DNA from: Hydractinia symbiolongicarpus | Lineage: Eukaryota; Cnidaria; Hydrozoa; Anthoathecata; Hydractiniidae | Assembly: GCF_029227915.1 (NCBI RefSeq) | Contig: NC_079879.1 | Location: forward strand, 31,378,501-31,442,500 | DNA length: 64,000 nucleotides | Direction of reading: 5' to 3' | Shown: piece by piece, positions 12,911 through 25,472 of the stretch | Layout: every line of letters starts with the position of its first letter | How positions within the stretch are numbered: position 1 is the first letter of the stretch | Position numbers and translations under genes: made by a program | Notes under the pieces: model-generated | The model's input: only the letters and a program-made list of their open reading frames with translations | Database searches by the model: none | Told to the model about the DNA's origin: nothing

Positions 12911-13923
12911 ATGAGACTTGTAGTTTTCAGAAATATTTTCATTTTTGATGAGACGCTGAATAAAAGAAGTTTAATCGCCGGCAAACGAAAACCCGCCATT
13001 TCCCGTAAACCCCGGACTCGGCCCGTATAATCAAAAGTATACAAAGAAAGTTCCCAGGGAGTAAACTCATTTCCCGAACGATTTTTTAAATTATTTTTTC
13101 ACCACTAAAACGCATGACACTTGTTGTTTTCAAAAATGTTTTCATTTTTGATGAGACGCTGAATGAAAGAAGTTTAATCGCCGGCAAACGAAAACCTGCG
13201 ATTTCCCGTAAATCCCGGACTCAGCCCGTATAGTCAAAAGTATACAAAGAAAGTACCCAGGCTGTAAACTCATTTCCCGAACGATTTTTTAAATTATTAT
13301 TTCACCACTAAAGCCCATGAGACTTGTAGTTTTTAAAAATGTTTTCATTTTTGATAAGACGCTGAATAAAAGAAGTTTAATCGCCGACAAACGAAAACCC
13401 GCGACTCCCTGTAAATCCCGGACTCGGCCCGTATAGTCAAAAGTATACAGAGAAAGTACCCAGGGAGTAAACTCATTTCCCGAACGATTTTTTAAATTAT
13501 TTTTTCACCACTAAAACGCATAAGACTTGTAGTTTTCAGAAATGTTTTCATTTTTGATGAGACGCTTAATGAAAGTGGTTTAATCGCCGGCAAACCAAAA
13601 CCCGCGATTTCCCGTAAATCCCGGGCTTGGCCCGTATAGTCGAATGTATACAAAGGAAGTACCCAGGGTGTAAACTCATTTCCAGAACGATTTTTTAAAT
13701 TATTATTTCACCACTAAAGCCCATGAGACTTGTAGTTTTTAAAAATGTTTTCATTTTTGATGAGAAGCTGAATAAAAGAAGTTTAATCGCCGGCAAACGA
13801 AAACCGCGACTTCCCGTAAATCCCGTACTCGGCCCGTATAGTCAAAAGTATACAAAGAAAGTACCCAGGGAGTAAACTTATTTCCCGAACGATTTTTTAA
13901 ATTAATTTTCACCACTAAAACGC
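12911..13923 (+). repeat. 5-mer i-j-h-k-l, copy 2
   Basis: Starts are 12911, 13114, 13317, 13520 and 13723. GTATACAGAG (c at 13448), GGACTCAGCCC and CGACTCCCTG repeat at 1012 bp from the previous copy. The last monomer begins GTAGTTTTTAAAAATG but ends with the short AAATTAATTTTC tail, so it is also a hybrid; it leads into a k monomer at 13924. Confidence 0.82.
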
Positions 13924-16152
13924 ATGAGACTTGTAGTTTTCAGAAATGTTTTCATTTTTGATGAGACGCTTAATGAAAGTGGTTTAATCGCCGGCAAACG
14001 AAAACCCGCCATTTCCCGTAAACCCCGGACTCGGCCCGTATACTCAAAAGTATACAAAGAAAGTACCCAGCGAGTAAACTCATTTCCCGAACGATTTTTT
14101 AAATTATTTTTTCACCACTAAAACGCATGAGACTTGTAGTTTTCAAAAATGTTTTTATTTTTGATGAGACGCTTAATAAAAGAAGTTTAATCGCCGGCAA
14201 ACGAAAACCGCGACTTCCCGTAAACCCCGGACTCGGCCCGTATAATCAAAAGTATACAAAGAAAGTACCCAGGTAGTTAACTCATTTCCCGAACGATTTT
14301 TTAAATTATTTTTTCACCACTAAAACGCATAAGACTTGTAGTTTTCAAAAATGTTTTCATTTTTGATGAGACGCTGAATAAAAGAAGTTTAATCGCCGGC
14401 AAACGAAAACCTGCGATTTCCCGTAAATCCCGGACTCGGCCCGTATAGTCAAAAGTATACAAAGAAAGTACCCAGGGTGTAAACTCATTTCCGAACGATT
14501 TTTTAAATTATTTTTTCACCACTAAAACGCATGACACTTGTGGTTTTCAAAAAAGTTTTCATTTTTGATGAGACGCTGAATGAAAGAAGTTTAATCGCCG
14601 GCAAACGAAAACCTGCGATTTCCCGTAAATCCGGGACTCGGCCCGTATAGTCAAAAGTATACAAAGAAAGTACCCAGCCTGTAAACTCATTTCCCGAACG
14701 ATTTTTTAAATTATTATTTCACCACTAAAGCCAATGAGACTTGTAGTTTTTAAAAATGTTTTCATTTTTGATGAGACGCTGAATAAAAGAAGTTTGATCG
14801 CCGACAAACGAAAACCCGCGACTTCCTGTAAATCCCGGACTCGGCCCGTATAGTCAAAAGTATACAAAGAAAGTACCCAGGAAGTAAACTCAATTTCCGA
14901 ACGATTTTTTAAATTATTTTTTCACCACTAAAACGCATGAGACTTGTAGTTTTCAGAAATGTTTTCATTTTTGATGAGACGCTAAATAAAAGAAGTTTAA
15001 TCGCCGGCAAACGAAAACCTGCCATTTCCCGTAAACCCCGGACTCGGCCCGTATAATCAAAAGTATACAAAGAAAGTTCCCAGGGAGTAAACTCATTTCC
15101 CGAACGATTTTTTAAATTATTTTTTCACCACTAAAACGCATGACACTTGTGGTTTTCAAAAATGTTTTCATTTTTGATGAGACGCTGAATGAAAGAAGTT
15201 TAATCGCCGGCAAACGAAAACCTGCGATTTCCCGTAAATCCCGGACTCGGCCCGTATAGTCAAAAGTATACAAAGAAAGTACCCAGGGAGTAAACTCATT
15301 TCCCGAACGATTTTTTATATTATTTTTTCACCACTAAAACGCATGAGACTTGTAGTTTTCAAAAATGTTTTCATTTTTGATGGGACGCTGAATAAAAGAA
15401 GTTTAATCGCCGGCAAACGAAATCCCGCGATTTCCCGTAAATCCCGGACTCGGCCCGTATAGTCAAAAGTATACAAAGAAAGTACCCAGGAAGTAAACTC
15501 AATTTCCGAACGATTTTTTAAATTATTTTTTCACCACTAAAACGCATGAGACTTGTAGTTTTCAGAAATGTTTTCATTTTTGATGAGACGCTGAATAAAA
15601 GAAGTTTAATCGCCGGCAAACGAAAACCTGCCATTTCCCGTAAACCCCGGACTCGGCCCGTATAATCAAAAGTATACAAAAAAAGTTCCCAGGGAGTAAA
15701 CTCATTTCCGAACGATTTTTTAAATTATTTTTTCACCATTTAAACGCATGACACTTGTGGTTTTCAAAAATGTTTTCATTTTTGATGAGACGCTGAATGA
15801 AAGAAGTTTAATCGCCGGCAAACGAAAACCTGCGATTTCCCGTAAATCCCGGACTCGGCCCGTATAGTCAAAAGTATACAAAGAAAGTACCCAGGCTGTA
15901 AACTCATTTCCCGAACGATTTTTTAAATTATTATTTCACCACTAAAGCCAATGAGACTTGTAGTTTTTAAAAATGTTTTCATTTTTGATGAGACGCTGAA
16001 TAAAAGAAGTTTAATCGCCGACAATCGAAAACCCGCGACTTCCTGTAAATCCCGGACTCGGCCCGTATAGTCAAAAGTATACAAAGAAAGTACCCAGGGA
16101 GTAAACTTATTTCCCGAACGATTTTTTAAATTAATTTTCACCACTAAAACGC
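13924..16152 (+). repeat. 11-mer HOR, copy 1 (2229 bp)
   Basis: Eleven monomers start at 13924, 14127, 14329, 14531, 14734, 14937, 15140, 15343, 15546, 15748 and 15951. Shared private marks with the next copy include AAATCCGGGACTCGG (near 14628 and 16857), AAAAAAGTTTTC and ATGTTTTTATTTTTG. It mixes k, i, j, h and G subtypes, so it was assembled from pieces also seen at 3.8-4.6 kb and 7-8 kb. Confidence 0.85.
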
Positions 16153-18179
16153 ATGAGACTTGTAGTTTTCAGAAATGTTTTCATTTTTGATGAGACGCTT
16201 AATGAAAGTGGTTTAATCGCCGGCAAACGAAAACCCGCCATTTCCCGTAAACCCCGGACTCGGCCCGTATACTCAAAAGTATACAAAGAAAGTACCCAGC
16301 GAGTAAACTCATTTCCCGAACGATTTTTTAAATTATTTTTTCACCACTAAAACGCATGAGACTTGTAGTTTTCAAAAATGTTTTTATTTTTGATGAGACG
16401 CTGAATAAAAGAAGTTTAATCGCCGGCAAACGAAAACCGCGACTTCCCGTAAACCCCGGACTCGGCCCGTATAATCAAAAGTATACAAAGAAAGTACCCA
16501 GGTAGTAAACTCATTTCCCGAACGATTTTTTAAATTATTTTTTCACCACTAAAACGCATAAGACTTGTAGTTTTCAAAAATGTTTTCATTTTTGATGAGA
16601 CGCTGAATAAAAGAAGTTTAATCGCCGGCAAACGAAAACCTGCGATTTCCCGTAAATCCCGGACTCGGCCCGTATAGTCAAAAGTATACAAAGAAAGTAC
16701 CCAGGGTGTAAACTCATTTCCGAACGATTTTTTAAATTATTTTTTCACCACTAAAACGCATGACACTTGTGGTTTTCAAAAAAGTTTTCATTTTTGATGA
16801 GACGCTGAATGAAAGAAGTTTAATCGCCGGCAAACGAAAACCTGCGATTTCCCGTAAATCCGGGACTCGGCCCGTATAGTCAAAAGTATACAAAGAAAGT
16901 ACCCAGCCTGTAAACTCATTTCCCGAACGATTTTTTAAATTATTATTTCACCACTAAAGCCAATGAGACTTGTAGTTTTTAAAAATGTTTTCATTTTTGA
17001 TGAGACGCTGAATAAAAGAAGTTTAATCGCCGACAAACGAAAACCCGCGACTTCCTGTAAATCCCGGACTCGGCCCGTATAGTCAAAAGTATACAAAGAA
17101 AGTACCCAGGAAGTAAACTCAATTTCCGAACGATTTTTTAAATTATTTTTTCACCACTAAAACGCATGAGACTTGTAGTTTTCAGAAATGTTTTCATTTT
17201 TGATGAGACGCTAAATAAAAGAAGTTTAATCGCCGGCAAACGAAAACCTGCCATTTCCCGTAAACCCCGGACTCGGCCCGTATAATCAAAAGTATACAAA
17301 GAAAGTTCCCAGGGAGTAAACTCATTTCCCGAACGATTTTTTAAATTATTTTTTCACCACTAAAACGCATGACACTTGTGGTTTTCAAAAATGTTTTCAT
17401 TTTTGATGAGACGCTGAATGAAAGAAGTTTAATCGCCGGCAAACGAAAACCTGCGATTTCCCGTAAATCCCGGACTCGGCCCGTATAGTCAAAAGTATAC
17501 AAAGAAAGTACCCAGGGAGTAAACTCATTTCCCGAACGATTTTTTATATTATTTTTTCACCACTAAAACGCATGAGACTTGTAGTTTTCAAAAATGTTTT
17601 CATTTTTGATGGGACGCTGAATAAAAGAAGTTTAATCGCCGGCAAACGAAATCCCGCGATTTCCCGTAAATCCCGGACTCGGCCCGTATAGTCAAAAGTA
17701 TACAAAGAAAGTACCCAGGAAGTAAACTCAATTTCCGAACGATTTTTTAAATTATTTTTTCACCACTAAAACGCATGAGACTTGTAGTTTTCAGAAATGT
17801 TTTCATTTTTGATGAGACGCTGAATAAAAGAAGTTTAATCGCCGGCAAACGAAAACCTGCCATTTCCCGTAAACCCCGGACTCGGCCCGTATAATCAAAA
17901 GTATACAAAAAAAGTTCCCAGGGAGTAAACTCATTTCCGAACGATTTTTTAAATTATTATTTCACCACTAAAGCCAATGAGACTTGTAGTTTTTAAAAAT
18001 GTTTTCATTTTTGATGAGACGCTGAATAAAAGAAGTTTAATCGCCGACAAACGAAAACCCGCGACTTCCTGTAAATCCCGGACTCGGCCCGTATAGTCAA
18101 AAGTATACAAAGAAAGTACCCAGGAAGTAAACTCAATTTCCGAACGATTTTTTAAATTTTTTTTTCACCATTAAAACGC
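16153..18179 (+). repeat. 11-mer HOR, copy 2, lacking one monomer
   Basis: Starts are 16153, 16356, 16558, 16760, 16963, 17166, 17369, 17572, 17775 and 17977, each 2229 bp from its partner until 17775. The j monomer equivalent to 15748 is missing. The sequence runs from CATTTCCGAACG directly into TTATTATTTCACC and CCAATGAG of the next monomer. One unequal exchange explains this. Confidence 0.85.
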
Positions 18180-18585
18180 ATGAGACTTGTAGTTTTCAGA
18201 AATGTTTTCATTTTTGATGAGACGCTGAATAAAAGAAGTTTAATCGCCGGCAAACGAAAACCTGCCATTTCCCGTAAACCCCGGACTCGGCCCGTATAAT
18301 CAAAAGTATACAAAGAAAGTTCCCAGGGAGTAAACTCATTTCCCGAACGATTTTTTAAATTATTTTTTCACCACTAAAACGCATGACACTTGTGGTTTTA
18401 AAAAATGTTTTCATTTTTGATGAGACGCTGAATGAAAGAAGTTTAATCGCCGGCAAACGAAAACCTGCGATTTCCCGTAAACCCCGGACTCGGCCCGTAT
18501 AATCAAAAGTATACAAAGAAAGTACCCGGGAAGTAAACTCAATTTCCGAACGATTTTTTAAATTATTTTTTCACCACTAAAACGC
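18180..18585 (+). repeat. Two monomers copied from the 4.8-5.2 kb stretch
   Basis: The monomers at 18180 (i) and 18383 (j) match those at 4810 and 5013, including the unusual GGTTTTAAAAAATG in j. The end of the second monomer switches to CCCGGGAAGTAAACTC, the ending found at 5763 before the next i monomer. Three intervening monomers are therefore absent compared with 5013-5822. Confidence 0.75.
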
Positions 18586-20004
18586 ATGAGACTAGTAGTT
18601 TTCAGAAATATTTTCATTTTTGATGAGACGCTGAATAAAAGAAGTTTAATCGCCGGCAAACGAAAACCCGCCATTTCCCGTAAACCCCGGACTCGGCCCG
18701 TATAATCAAAAGTATACAAAGAAAGTTCCCAGGGAGTAAACTCATTTCCCGAACGATTTTTTAACTTATTTTTTCACCACTAAAACGCATGACACTTGTT
18801 GTTTTCAAAAATGTTTTCATTTTTGATGAGACGCTGAATAAAAGAAGTTTAATCGCCGGCAAACGAAAACCTGCGATTTCCCGTAAATCCCGGACTCGGC
18901 CCGTATAGTCAAAAGTATACAAAGAAAGTACCCAGGGTGTAAACTCATTTCCAGAACGATTTTTTAAATTATTATTTCACCACTAAAACGCATGAGACTT
19001 GTAGTTTTCAGAAATATTTTCATTTTTGATGAGACGCTGAATAAAAGAAGTTTAATCGCCGGCAAACGAAAACCCGCCATTTCCCGTAAACCCCGGACTC
19101 GGCCCGTATAATCAAAAGTATACAAAGAAAGTTCCCAGGGAGTAAACTCATTTCCCGAACGATTTTTTAAATTATTTTTTCACCACTAAAACGCATGACA
19201 CTTGTTGTTTTCAAAAATGTTTTCATTTTTGATGAGACGCTGAATGAAAGAAGTTTAATCGCCGGCAAACGAAAACCTGCGATTTCCCGTAAATCCCGGA
19301 CTCGGCCCGTATAGTCAAAAGTATACAAAGAAAGTACCCAGGCTGTAAACTCATTTCCCGAACGATTTTTTAAATTATTATTTCACCACTAAAGCCCATG
19401 AGACTTGTAGTTTTTAAAAATGTTTTCATTTTTGATAAGACGCTGAATAAAAGAAGTTTAATCGCCGACAAACGAAAACCCGCGACTTCCTGTAAATCCC
19501 GGACTCGGCCCGTATAGTCAAAAGAATACAGAGAAAGTACCCAGGGAGTAAACTCATTTCCCGAACGATTTTTTAAATTATTTTTTCACCACTAAAACGC
19601 ATAAGACTTGTAGTTTTCAGAAATGTTTTCATTTTTGATGAGACGCCTAATGAAAGTGGTTTAATCGCCGGCAAATCAAAACCCGCGATTTCCCGTAAAT
19701 CCCGGGCTTGGCCCGTATAGTCGAATGTATACAAAGGAAGTACCCAGGGTGTAAACTCATTTCCAGAACGATTTTTTAAATTATTATTTCACCACTAAAG
19801 CCCATGAGACTTGTAGTTTTTAAAATTGTTTTCATTTTTGATGAGAAGCTGAATAAAAGAAGTTTAATCGCCGGCAAACGAAAACCGCGACTTCCCGTAA
19901 ATCCCGTACTCGGCCCGTATAGTCAAAAGTATACAAAGAAAGTACCCAGGGAGTAAACTTATTTCCCGAACGATTTTTTAAATTAATTTTCACCACTAAA
20001 ACGC
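18586..20004 (+). repeat. Seven monomers matching 5823-7242
   Basis: Starts are 18586, 18789, 18992, 19195, 19398, 19601 and 19804, each 12763 bp from its partner. GAATACAGAG recurs (c at 19529), as do CGCCTAATG and CAAATCAAAACC, so this belongs to the lineage of the first two 14-mers. GACTAGTAG near 18590 is private. The last monomer ends with the short AAATTAATTTTC tail and joins a k monomer. Confidence 0.82.
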
Positions 20005-20613
20005 ATGAGACTTGTAGTTTTCAGAAATGTTTTCATTTTTGATGAGACGCTTAATGAAAGTGGTTTAATCGCCGGCAAACGAAAACCCGCCATTTCCCGT
20101 AAACCCCGGACTCGGCCCGTATACTCAAAAGTATACAAAGAAAGTACCCAGCGAATAAACTCATTTCCCGAACGATTTTTTAAATTATTTTTTCACCACT
20201 AAAACGCATGAGACTTGTAGTTTTCAAAAATGTTTTCATTTTTGATGAGACGCTGAATAAAAGAAGTTTAATCGCCGGCAAACGAAAACCCGCCATTTCC
20301 CGTAAACCCCGGACTCGGCCCGTATAATCAAAAGTATACAAAGAAAGTACCCAGGTAGTAAACTCATTTCCCGAACGATTTTTTAAATTATTTTTTCACC
20401 ACTAAAACGCATAAGACTTGTAGTTTTCAAAAATGTTTTCATTTTTGATGAGACGCTGAATAAAAGAAGTTTAATCGCCGGCAAACGAAAACCTGCGATT
20501 TCCCGTAAATCCCGGATTCGGCCCGTATAGTCAAAAGTATACAAAGAAAGTACCCAGGGTGTAAACTCATTTCCAGAACGATTTTTTAAATTATTATTTC
20601 ACCACTAAAGCCC
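20005..20613 (+). repeat. Three monomers matching 8052-8660
   Basis: The monomers at 20005 (k), 20208 and 20411 match the tenth to twelfth monomers of the 14-mer, including CCCAGGTAG and GGATTCGG. Compared with the 14-mer, four monomers (the equivalents of 7243-8051) are missing between 19804 and 20005. Confidence 0.78.
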
Positions 20614-21423
20614 ATGAGACTTGTAGTTTTTAAAAATGTTTTCATTTTTGGTGAGACGCTGAATAAAAGAAGTTTAATCACCGGCAAACGAAAACCCGCC
20701 ATTTCCCGTAAACCCCGGACACGGCCCGTATAATCAAAAGTATACAAAGAAAGTACCCAGGCTGTAAACTCATTTCCCGAACGATTTTTTAAATTATTAT
20801 TTCACCACTAAAGCCCATGAGACTTGTAGTTTATAAAATGTTTTCATTTTTGATGAGAAGCTGAATAAAAGAAGTTTAATCGCCGGCAAACGAAAACCGC
20901 GACTTCCCGTAAATCCCGTACTCGGCCCGTATAGTCAAAAGTATACAAGGAAAGTACCCAGGGAGTAAACTTATTTCCCGAACGATTTTTTAAATTATTT
21001 TTTCACCACTAAAACGCATGAGACTTGTAGTTTTCAGAAATATTTTCATTTTTGATGAGACGCTGAATAAAAGAAGTTTAATCGCCGGCAAACGAAAACC
21101 CGCCATTTCCCGTAAACCCCTGACTCGGCCCGTATAATCAAAAGTATACAAAGAAAGTTCCCAGGGAGTAAACTCATTTCCCGAACGATTTTTTAAATTA
21201 TTTTTTCACCACTAAAACGCATGACACTTGTTGTTTTCAAAAATGTTTTCATTTTTGATGAGACGCTGAATGAAAGAAGTTTAATCGCCGGCAAACGAAA
21301 ACCTGCGATTTCCCGTAAATCCCGGACTCAGCCCGTATAGTCAAAAGTATACAAAGAAAGTACCCAGGGTGTAAACTCATTTCCAGAACGATTTTTTAAA
21401 TTATTATTTCACCACTAAAGCCC
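20614..21423 (+). repeat. 4-mer m-l-i-j, copy 1 (810 bp)
   Basis: Starts are 20614 (GGTGAGACG, CACCGGC), 20817 (GTTTATAAAATG, GAGAAGCTG), 21018 (AAATATTTTC) and 21221 (GACACTTGTTG). The i monomer has a private CCCCTGACTCGG repeated 810 bp later. The j monomer ends with GGGTG and CCAGAACG in place of GGCTG and CCCGAACG, the hybrid that created the duplication. Confidence 0.82.
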
Positions 21424-22233
21424 ATGAGACTTGTAGTTTTTAAAAATGTTTTCATTTTTGGTGAGACGCTGAATAAAAGAAGTTTAATCACCGGCAAACG
21501 AAAACCCGCCATTTCCCGTAAACCCCGGACACGGCCCGTATAATCAAAAGTATACAAAGAAAGTACCCAGGCTGTAAACTCATTTCCCGAACGATTTTTT
21601 AAATTATTATTTCACCACTAAAGCCCATGAGACTTGTAGTTTATAAAATGTTTTCATTTTTGATGAGAAGCTGAATAAAAGAAGTTTAATCGCCGGCAAA
21701 CGAAAACCGCGACTTCCCGTAAATCCCGTACTCGGCCCGTATAGTCAAAAGTATACAAGAAAAGTACCCAGGGAGTAAACTTATTTCCCGAACGATTTTT
21801 TAAATTATTTTTTCACCACTAAAACGCATGAGACTTGTAGTTTTCAGAAATATTTTCATTTTTGATGAGACGCTGAATAAAAGAAGTTTAATCGCCGGCA
21901 AACGAAAACCCGCCATTTCCCGTAAACCCCTGACTCGGCCCGTATAATCAAAAGTATACAAAGAAAGTTCCCAGGGAGTAAACTCATTTCCCGAACGATT
22001 TTTTAAATTATTTTTTCACCACTAAAACGCATGACACTTGTTGTTTTCAAAAATGTTTTCATTTTTGATGAGACGCTGAATGAAAGAAGTTTAATCGCCG
22101 GCAAACGAAAACCTGCGATTTCCCGTAAATCCCGGACTCAGCCCGTATAGTCAAAAGTATACAAAGAAAGTACCCAGGCTGTAAACTCATTTCCCGAACG
22201 ATTTTTTAAATTATTATTTCACCACTAAAGCCC
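21424..22233 (+). repeat. 4-mer m-l-i-j, copy 2 (810 bp)
   Basis: Starts are 21424, 21627, 21828 and 22031. CCCCTGACTCGG is shared with copy 1. Its j monomer ends normally with CCAGGCTG, so this is the original right-hand end and copy 1 carries the junction. One difference is ACAAGAAAAG near 21756 for ACAAGGAAAG. Confidence 0.82.
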
Positions 22234-23852
22234 ATGAGACTTGTAGTTTTTAAAAATGTTTTCATTTTTGATAAGACGCTGAATAAAAGAAGTTTAATCG
22301 CCGACAAACGAAAACCCGCGACTTCCTGTAAATCCCGGACTCGGCCCGTATAGTCAAAAGTATACAGAGAAAGTACCCAGGGAGTAAACTCATTTCCCGA
22401 ACGATTTTTTAAATTATTTTTTCACCACTAAAACGCATAAGACTTGTAGTTTTCAGAAATGTTTTCATTTTTGATGAGACGCTTAATGAAAGTGGTTTAA
22501 TCGCCGGCAAACCAAAACCCGCGATTTCCCGTAAATCCCGGGCTTGGCCCGTATAGTCGAATGTATACAAAGGAAGTACCCAGGGTGTAAACTCATTTCC
22601 AGAACGATTTTTTAAATTATTATTTCACCACTAAAGCCCATGAGACTTGTAGTTTTTAAAAATGTTTTCATTTTTGATGAGAAGCTGAATAAAAGAAGTT
22701 TAATCGCCGGCAAACGAAAACCGCGACTTCCCGTAAATCCCGTACTCGGCCCGTATAGTCAAAAGTATACAAAGAAAGTACCCAGGGAGTAAACTTATTT
22801 CCCGAACGATTTTTTAAATTAATTTTCACCACTAAAACGCATGAGACTTGTAGTTTTCAGAAATGTTTTCATTTTTGATGAGACGCTTAATGAAAGTGGT
22901 TTAATCGCCGGCAAACGAAAACCCGCCATTTCCCGTAAACCCCGGACTCGGCCCGTATACTCAAAAGTATACAAAGAAAGTACCCAGCGAGTAAACTCAT
23001 TTCCCGAACGATTTTTTAAATTATTTTTTCACCACTAAAACGCATGAGACTTGTAGTTTTCAAAAATGTTTTTATTTTTGATGAGACGCTGAATAAAAGA
23101 AGTTTAATCGCCGGCAAACGAAAACCGCGACTTCCCGTAAACCCCGGACTCGGCCCGTATAATCAAAAGTATACAAAGAAAGTACCCAGGTAGTAAACTC
23201 ATTTCCCGAACGATTTTTTAAATTATTTTTTCACCACTAAAACGCATAAGACTTGTAGTTTTCAAAAATGTTTTCATTTTTGATGAGACGCTGAATAAAA
23301 GAAGTTTAATCGCCGGCAAACGAAAACCCGCCATTTCCCGTAAACCCCGGACTCGGCCCGTATAGTCAAAAGTATACAAAGAAAGTACCCAGGGTGTAAA
23401 CTCATTTCCAGAACGATTTTTTAAATTATTATTTCACCACTAAAGCCCATGAGACTTGTAGTTTTTAAAAATGTTTTCATTTTTGATGAGACGCTGAATA
23501 AAAGAAGTTTAATCACCGGCAAACGAAAACCCGCCATTTCCCGTAAACCCCGGACACGGCCCGTATAGTCAAAAGTATACAAAGAAAGTACCCAGGCTGT
23601 AAACTCATTTCCCGAACGATTTTTTAAATTATTATTTCACCACTAAAGCCCATGAGACTTGTAGTTTTTAAAAATGTTTTCATTTTTGATGAGAAGCTGA
23701 ATAAAAGAAGTTTAATCGCCGGCAAACGAAAACCGCGACTTCCCGTAAATCCCGTACTCGGCCCGTATAGTCAAAAGTATACAAGGAAAGTACCCAGGGA
23801 GTAAACTTATTTCCCGAACGATTTTTTAAATTAATTTTCACCACTAAAACGC
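22234..23852 (+). repeat. Eight monomers, 14-mer/11-mer mosaic
   Basis: Starts are 22234 (h), 22437, 22640 (l), 22841 (k), 23044 (with ATGTTTTTATTTTTG as in the 11-mer), 23247, 23450 (m) and 23653 (l). GTATACAGAG recurs (c at 22365), 2836 bp from its neighbour at 19529. The order is 14-mer-like up to k and then switches to the 11-mer second and third monomers. Confidence 0.75.
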
Positions 23853-24662
23853 ATGAGACTTGTAGTTTTCAGAAATGTTTTCATTTTTGATGAGACGCTT
23901 AATGAAAGTGGTTTAATCGCCGGCAAACGAAAACCCGCCATTTCCCGTAAACCCCGGACTCGGCCCGTATACTCAAAAGTATACAAAGAAAGTACCCAGC
24001 GAGTAAACTCATTTCCCGAACGATTTTTTAAATTATTTTTTCACCACTAAAACGCATGAGACTTGTAGTTTTCAAAAATGTTTTCATTTTTTATGAGACG
24101 CTGAATAAAAGAAGTTTAATCCCCGGCAAACGAAAACCCACGATTTCCCGTAAATCCCGGGCTTGGCCCGTATAGTCAAAAGTATACAAAGAAAGTACCC
24201 AGGGTGTAAACTCATTTCCAGAACGATTTTTTAAATTATTATTTCACCACTAAAGCCCATGAGAATTGTAGCTTTTAAAAATGTTTTCATTTTTGATGAG
24301 ACGCTGAATAAAAGAAGTTTAATCACCGGCAAACGAAAACCCGCCATTTCCCGTAAACCCCGGACACGGCCCGTATAATCAAAAGTATACAAAGAAAGTA
24401 CCCAGGGAGTAAATTCATTTCCCGAACGATTTTTTAAATTATTTTTTCACCACTAAAACGCATGACACTTGTGGTTTTCAAAAATGTTTTCATTTTTGAT
24501 GAGACGCTGAATGAAAGAAGTTTAATCGCCGGCAAACGAAAACCGCGACTTCCCGTAAACCCCGGACTCGGCCCGTATAGTCAAAAGTATACAAGGAAAG
24601 TACCCAGGGAGTAAACTTATTTCCCGAACGATTTTTTAAATTAATTTTCACCACTAAAACGC
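23853..24662 (+). repeat. 4-mer k-d-m-j, copy 1
   Basis: It starts with a k monomer at 23853, then a d-like monomer (TTATGAG, CCCCGGC, CCCACG), an m monomer with GAGAATTGTAGC, and a j monomer entered by GGGAGTAAATTC. The j monomer ends as l (AAACCGCGACTT). The d subtype is otherwise typical of the flanking HOR-7 zones. Confidence 0.78.
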
Positions 24663-25472
24663 ATGAGACTTGTAGTTTTCAGAAATGTTTTCATTTTTGA
24701 TGAGACGCTTAATGAAAGTGGTTTAATCGCCGGCAAACGAAAACCCGCCATTTCCCGTAAACCCCGGACTCGGCCCGTATACTCAAAAGTATACAAAGAA
24801 AGTACCCAGCGAGTAAACTCATTTCCCGAACGATTTTTTAAATTATTTTTTCACCACTAAAACGCATGAGACTTGTAGTTTTCAAAAATGTTTTCATTTT
24901 TTATGAGACGCTGAATAAAAGAAGTTTAATCCCCGGCAAACGAAAACCTGCGATTTCCCGTAAATCCCGGACTCGGCCCGTATAGTCAAAAGTATACAAA
25001 GAAAGTACCCAGGGTGTAAACTCATTTCCAGAACGATTTTTTAAATTATTATTTCACCACTAAAGCCCATGAGACTTGTAGTTTTTAAAAATGTTTTCAT
25101 TTTTGATGAGACGCTGAATAAAAGAAGTTTAATCACCGGCAAACGAAAACCCGCCATTTCCCGTAAACCCCGGACACGGCCCGTATAATCAAAAGTATAC
25201 AAAGAAAGTACCCAGGCTGTAAACTCATTTCCCGAACGATTTTTTAAATTATTATTTCACCACTAAAGCCCATGAGACTTGTAGTTTTTAAAAATGTTTT
25301 CATTTTTGATGAGAAGCTGAATAAAAGAAGTTTAATCGCCGGCAAACGAAAACCGCGACTTCCCGTAAATCCCGTACTCGGCCCGTATAGTCAAAAGTAT
25401 ACAAGGAAAGTACCCAGGGAGTAAACTTATTTCCCGAACGATTTTTTAAATTAATTTTCACCACTAAAACGC
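24663..25472 (+). repeat. 4-mer k-d-m-l, copy 2
   Basis: It repeats the previous unit at 810 bp, with two changed monomers: the d-like one reads CCTGCG and GGACTCGG in its right half, and the fourth is l (GAGAAGCTG). It differs from copies 1 and 3 at the same places. Confidence 0.78.
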
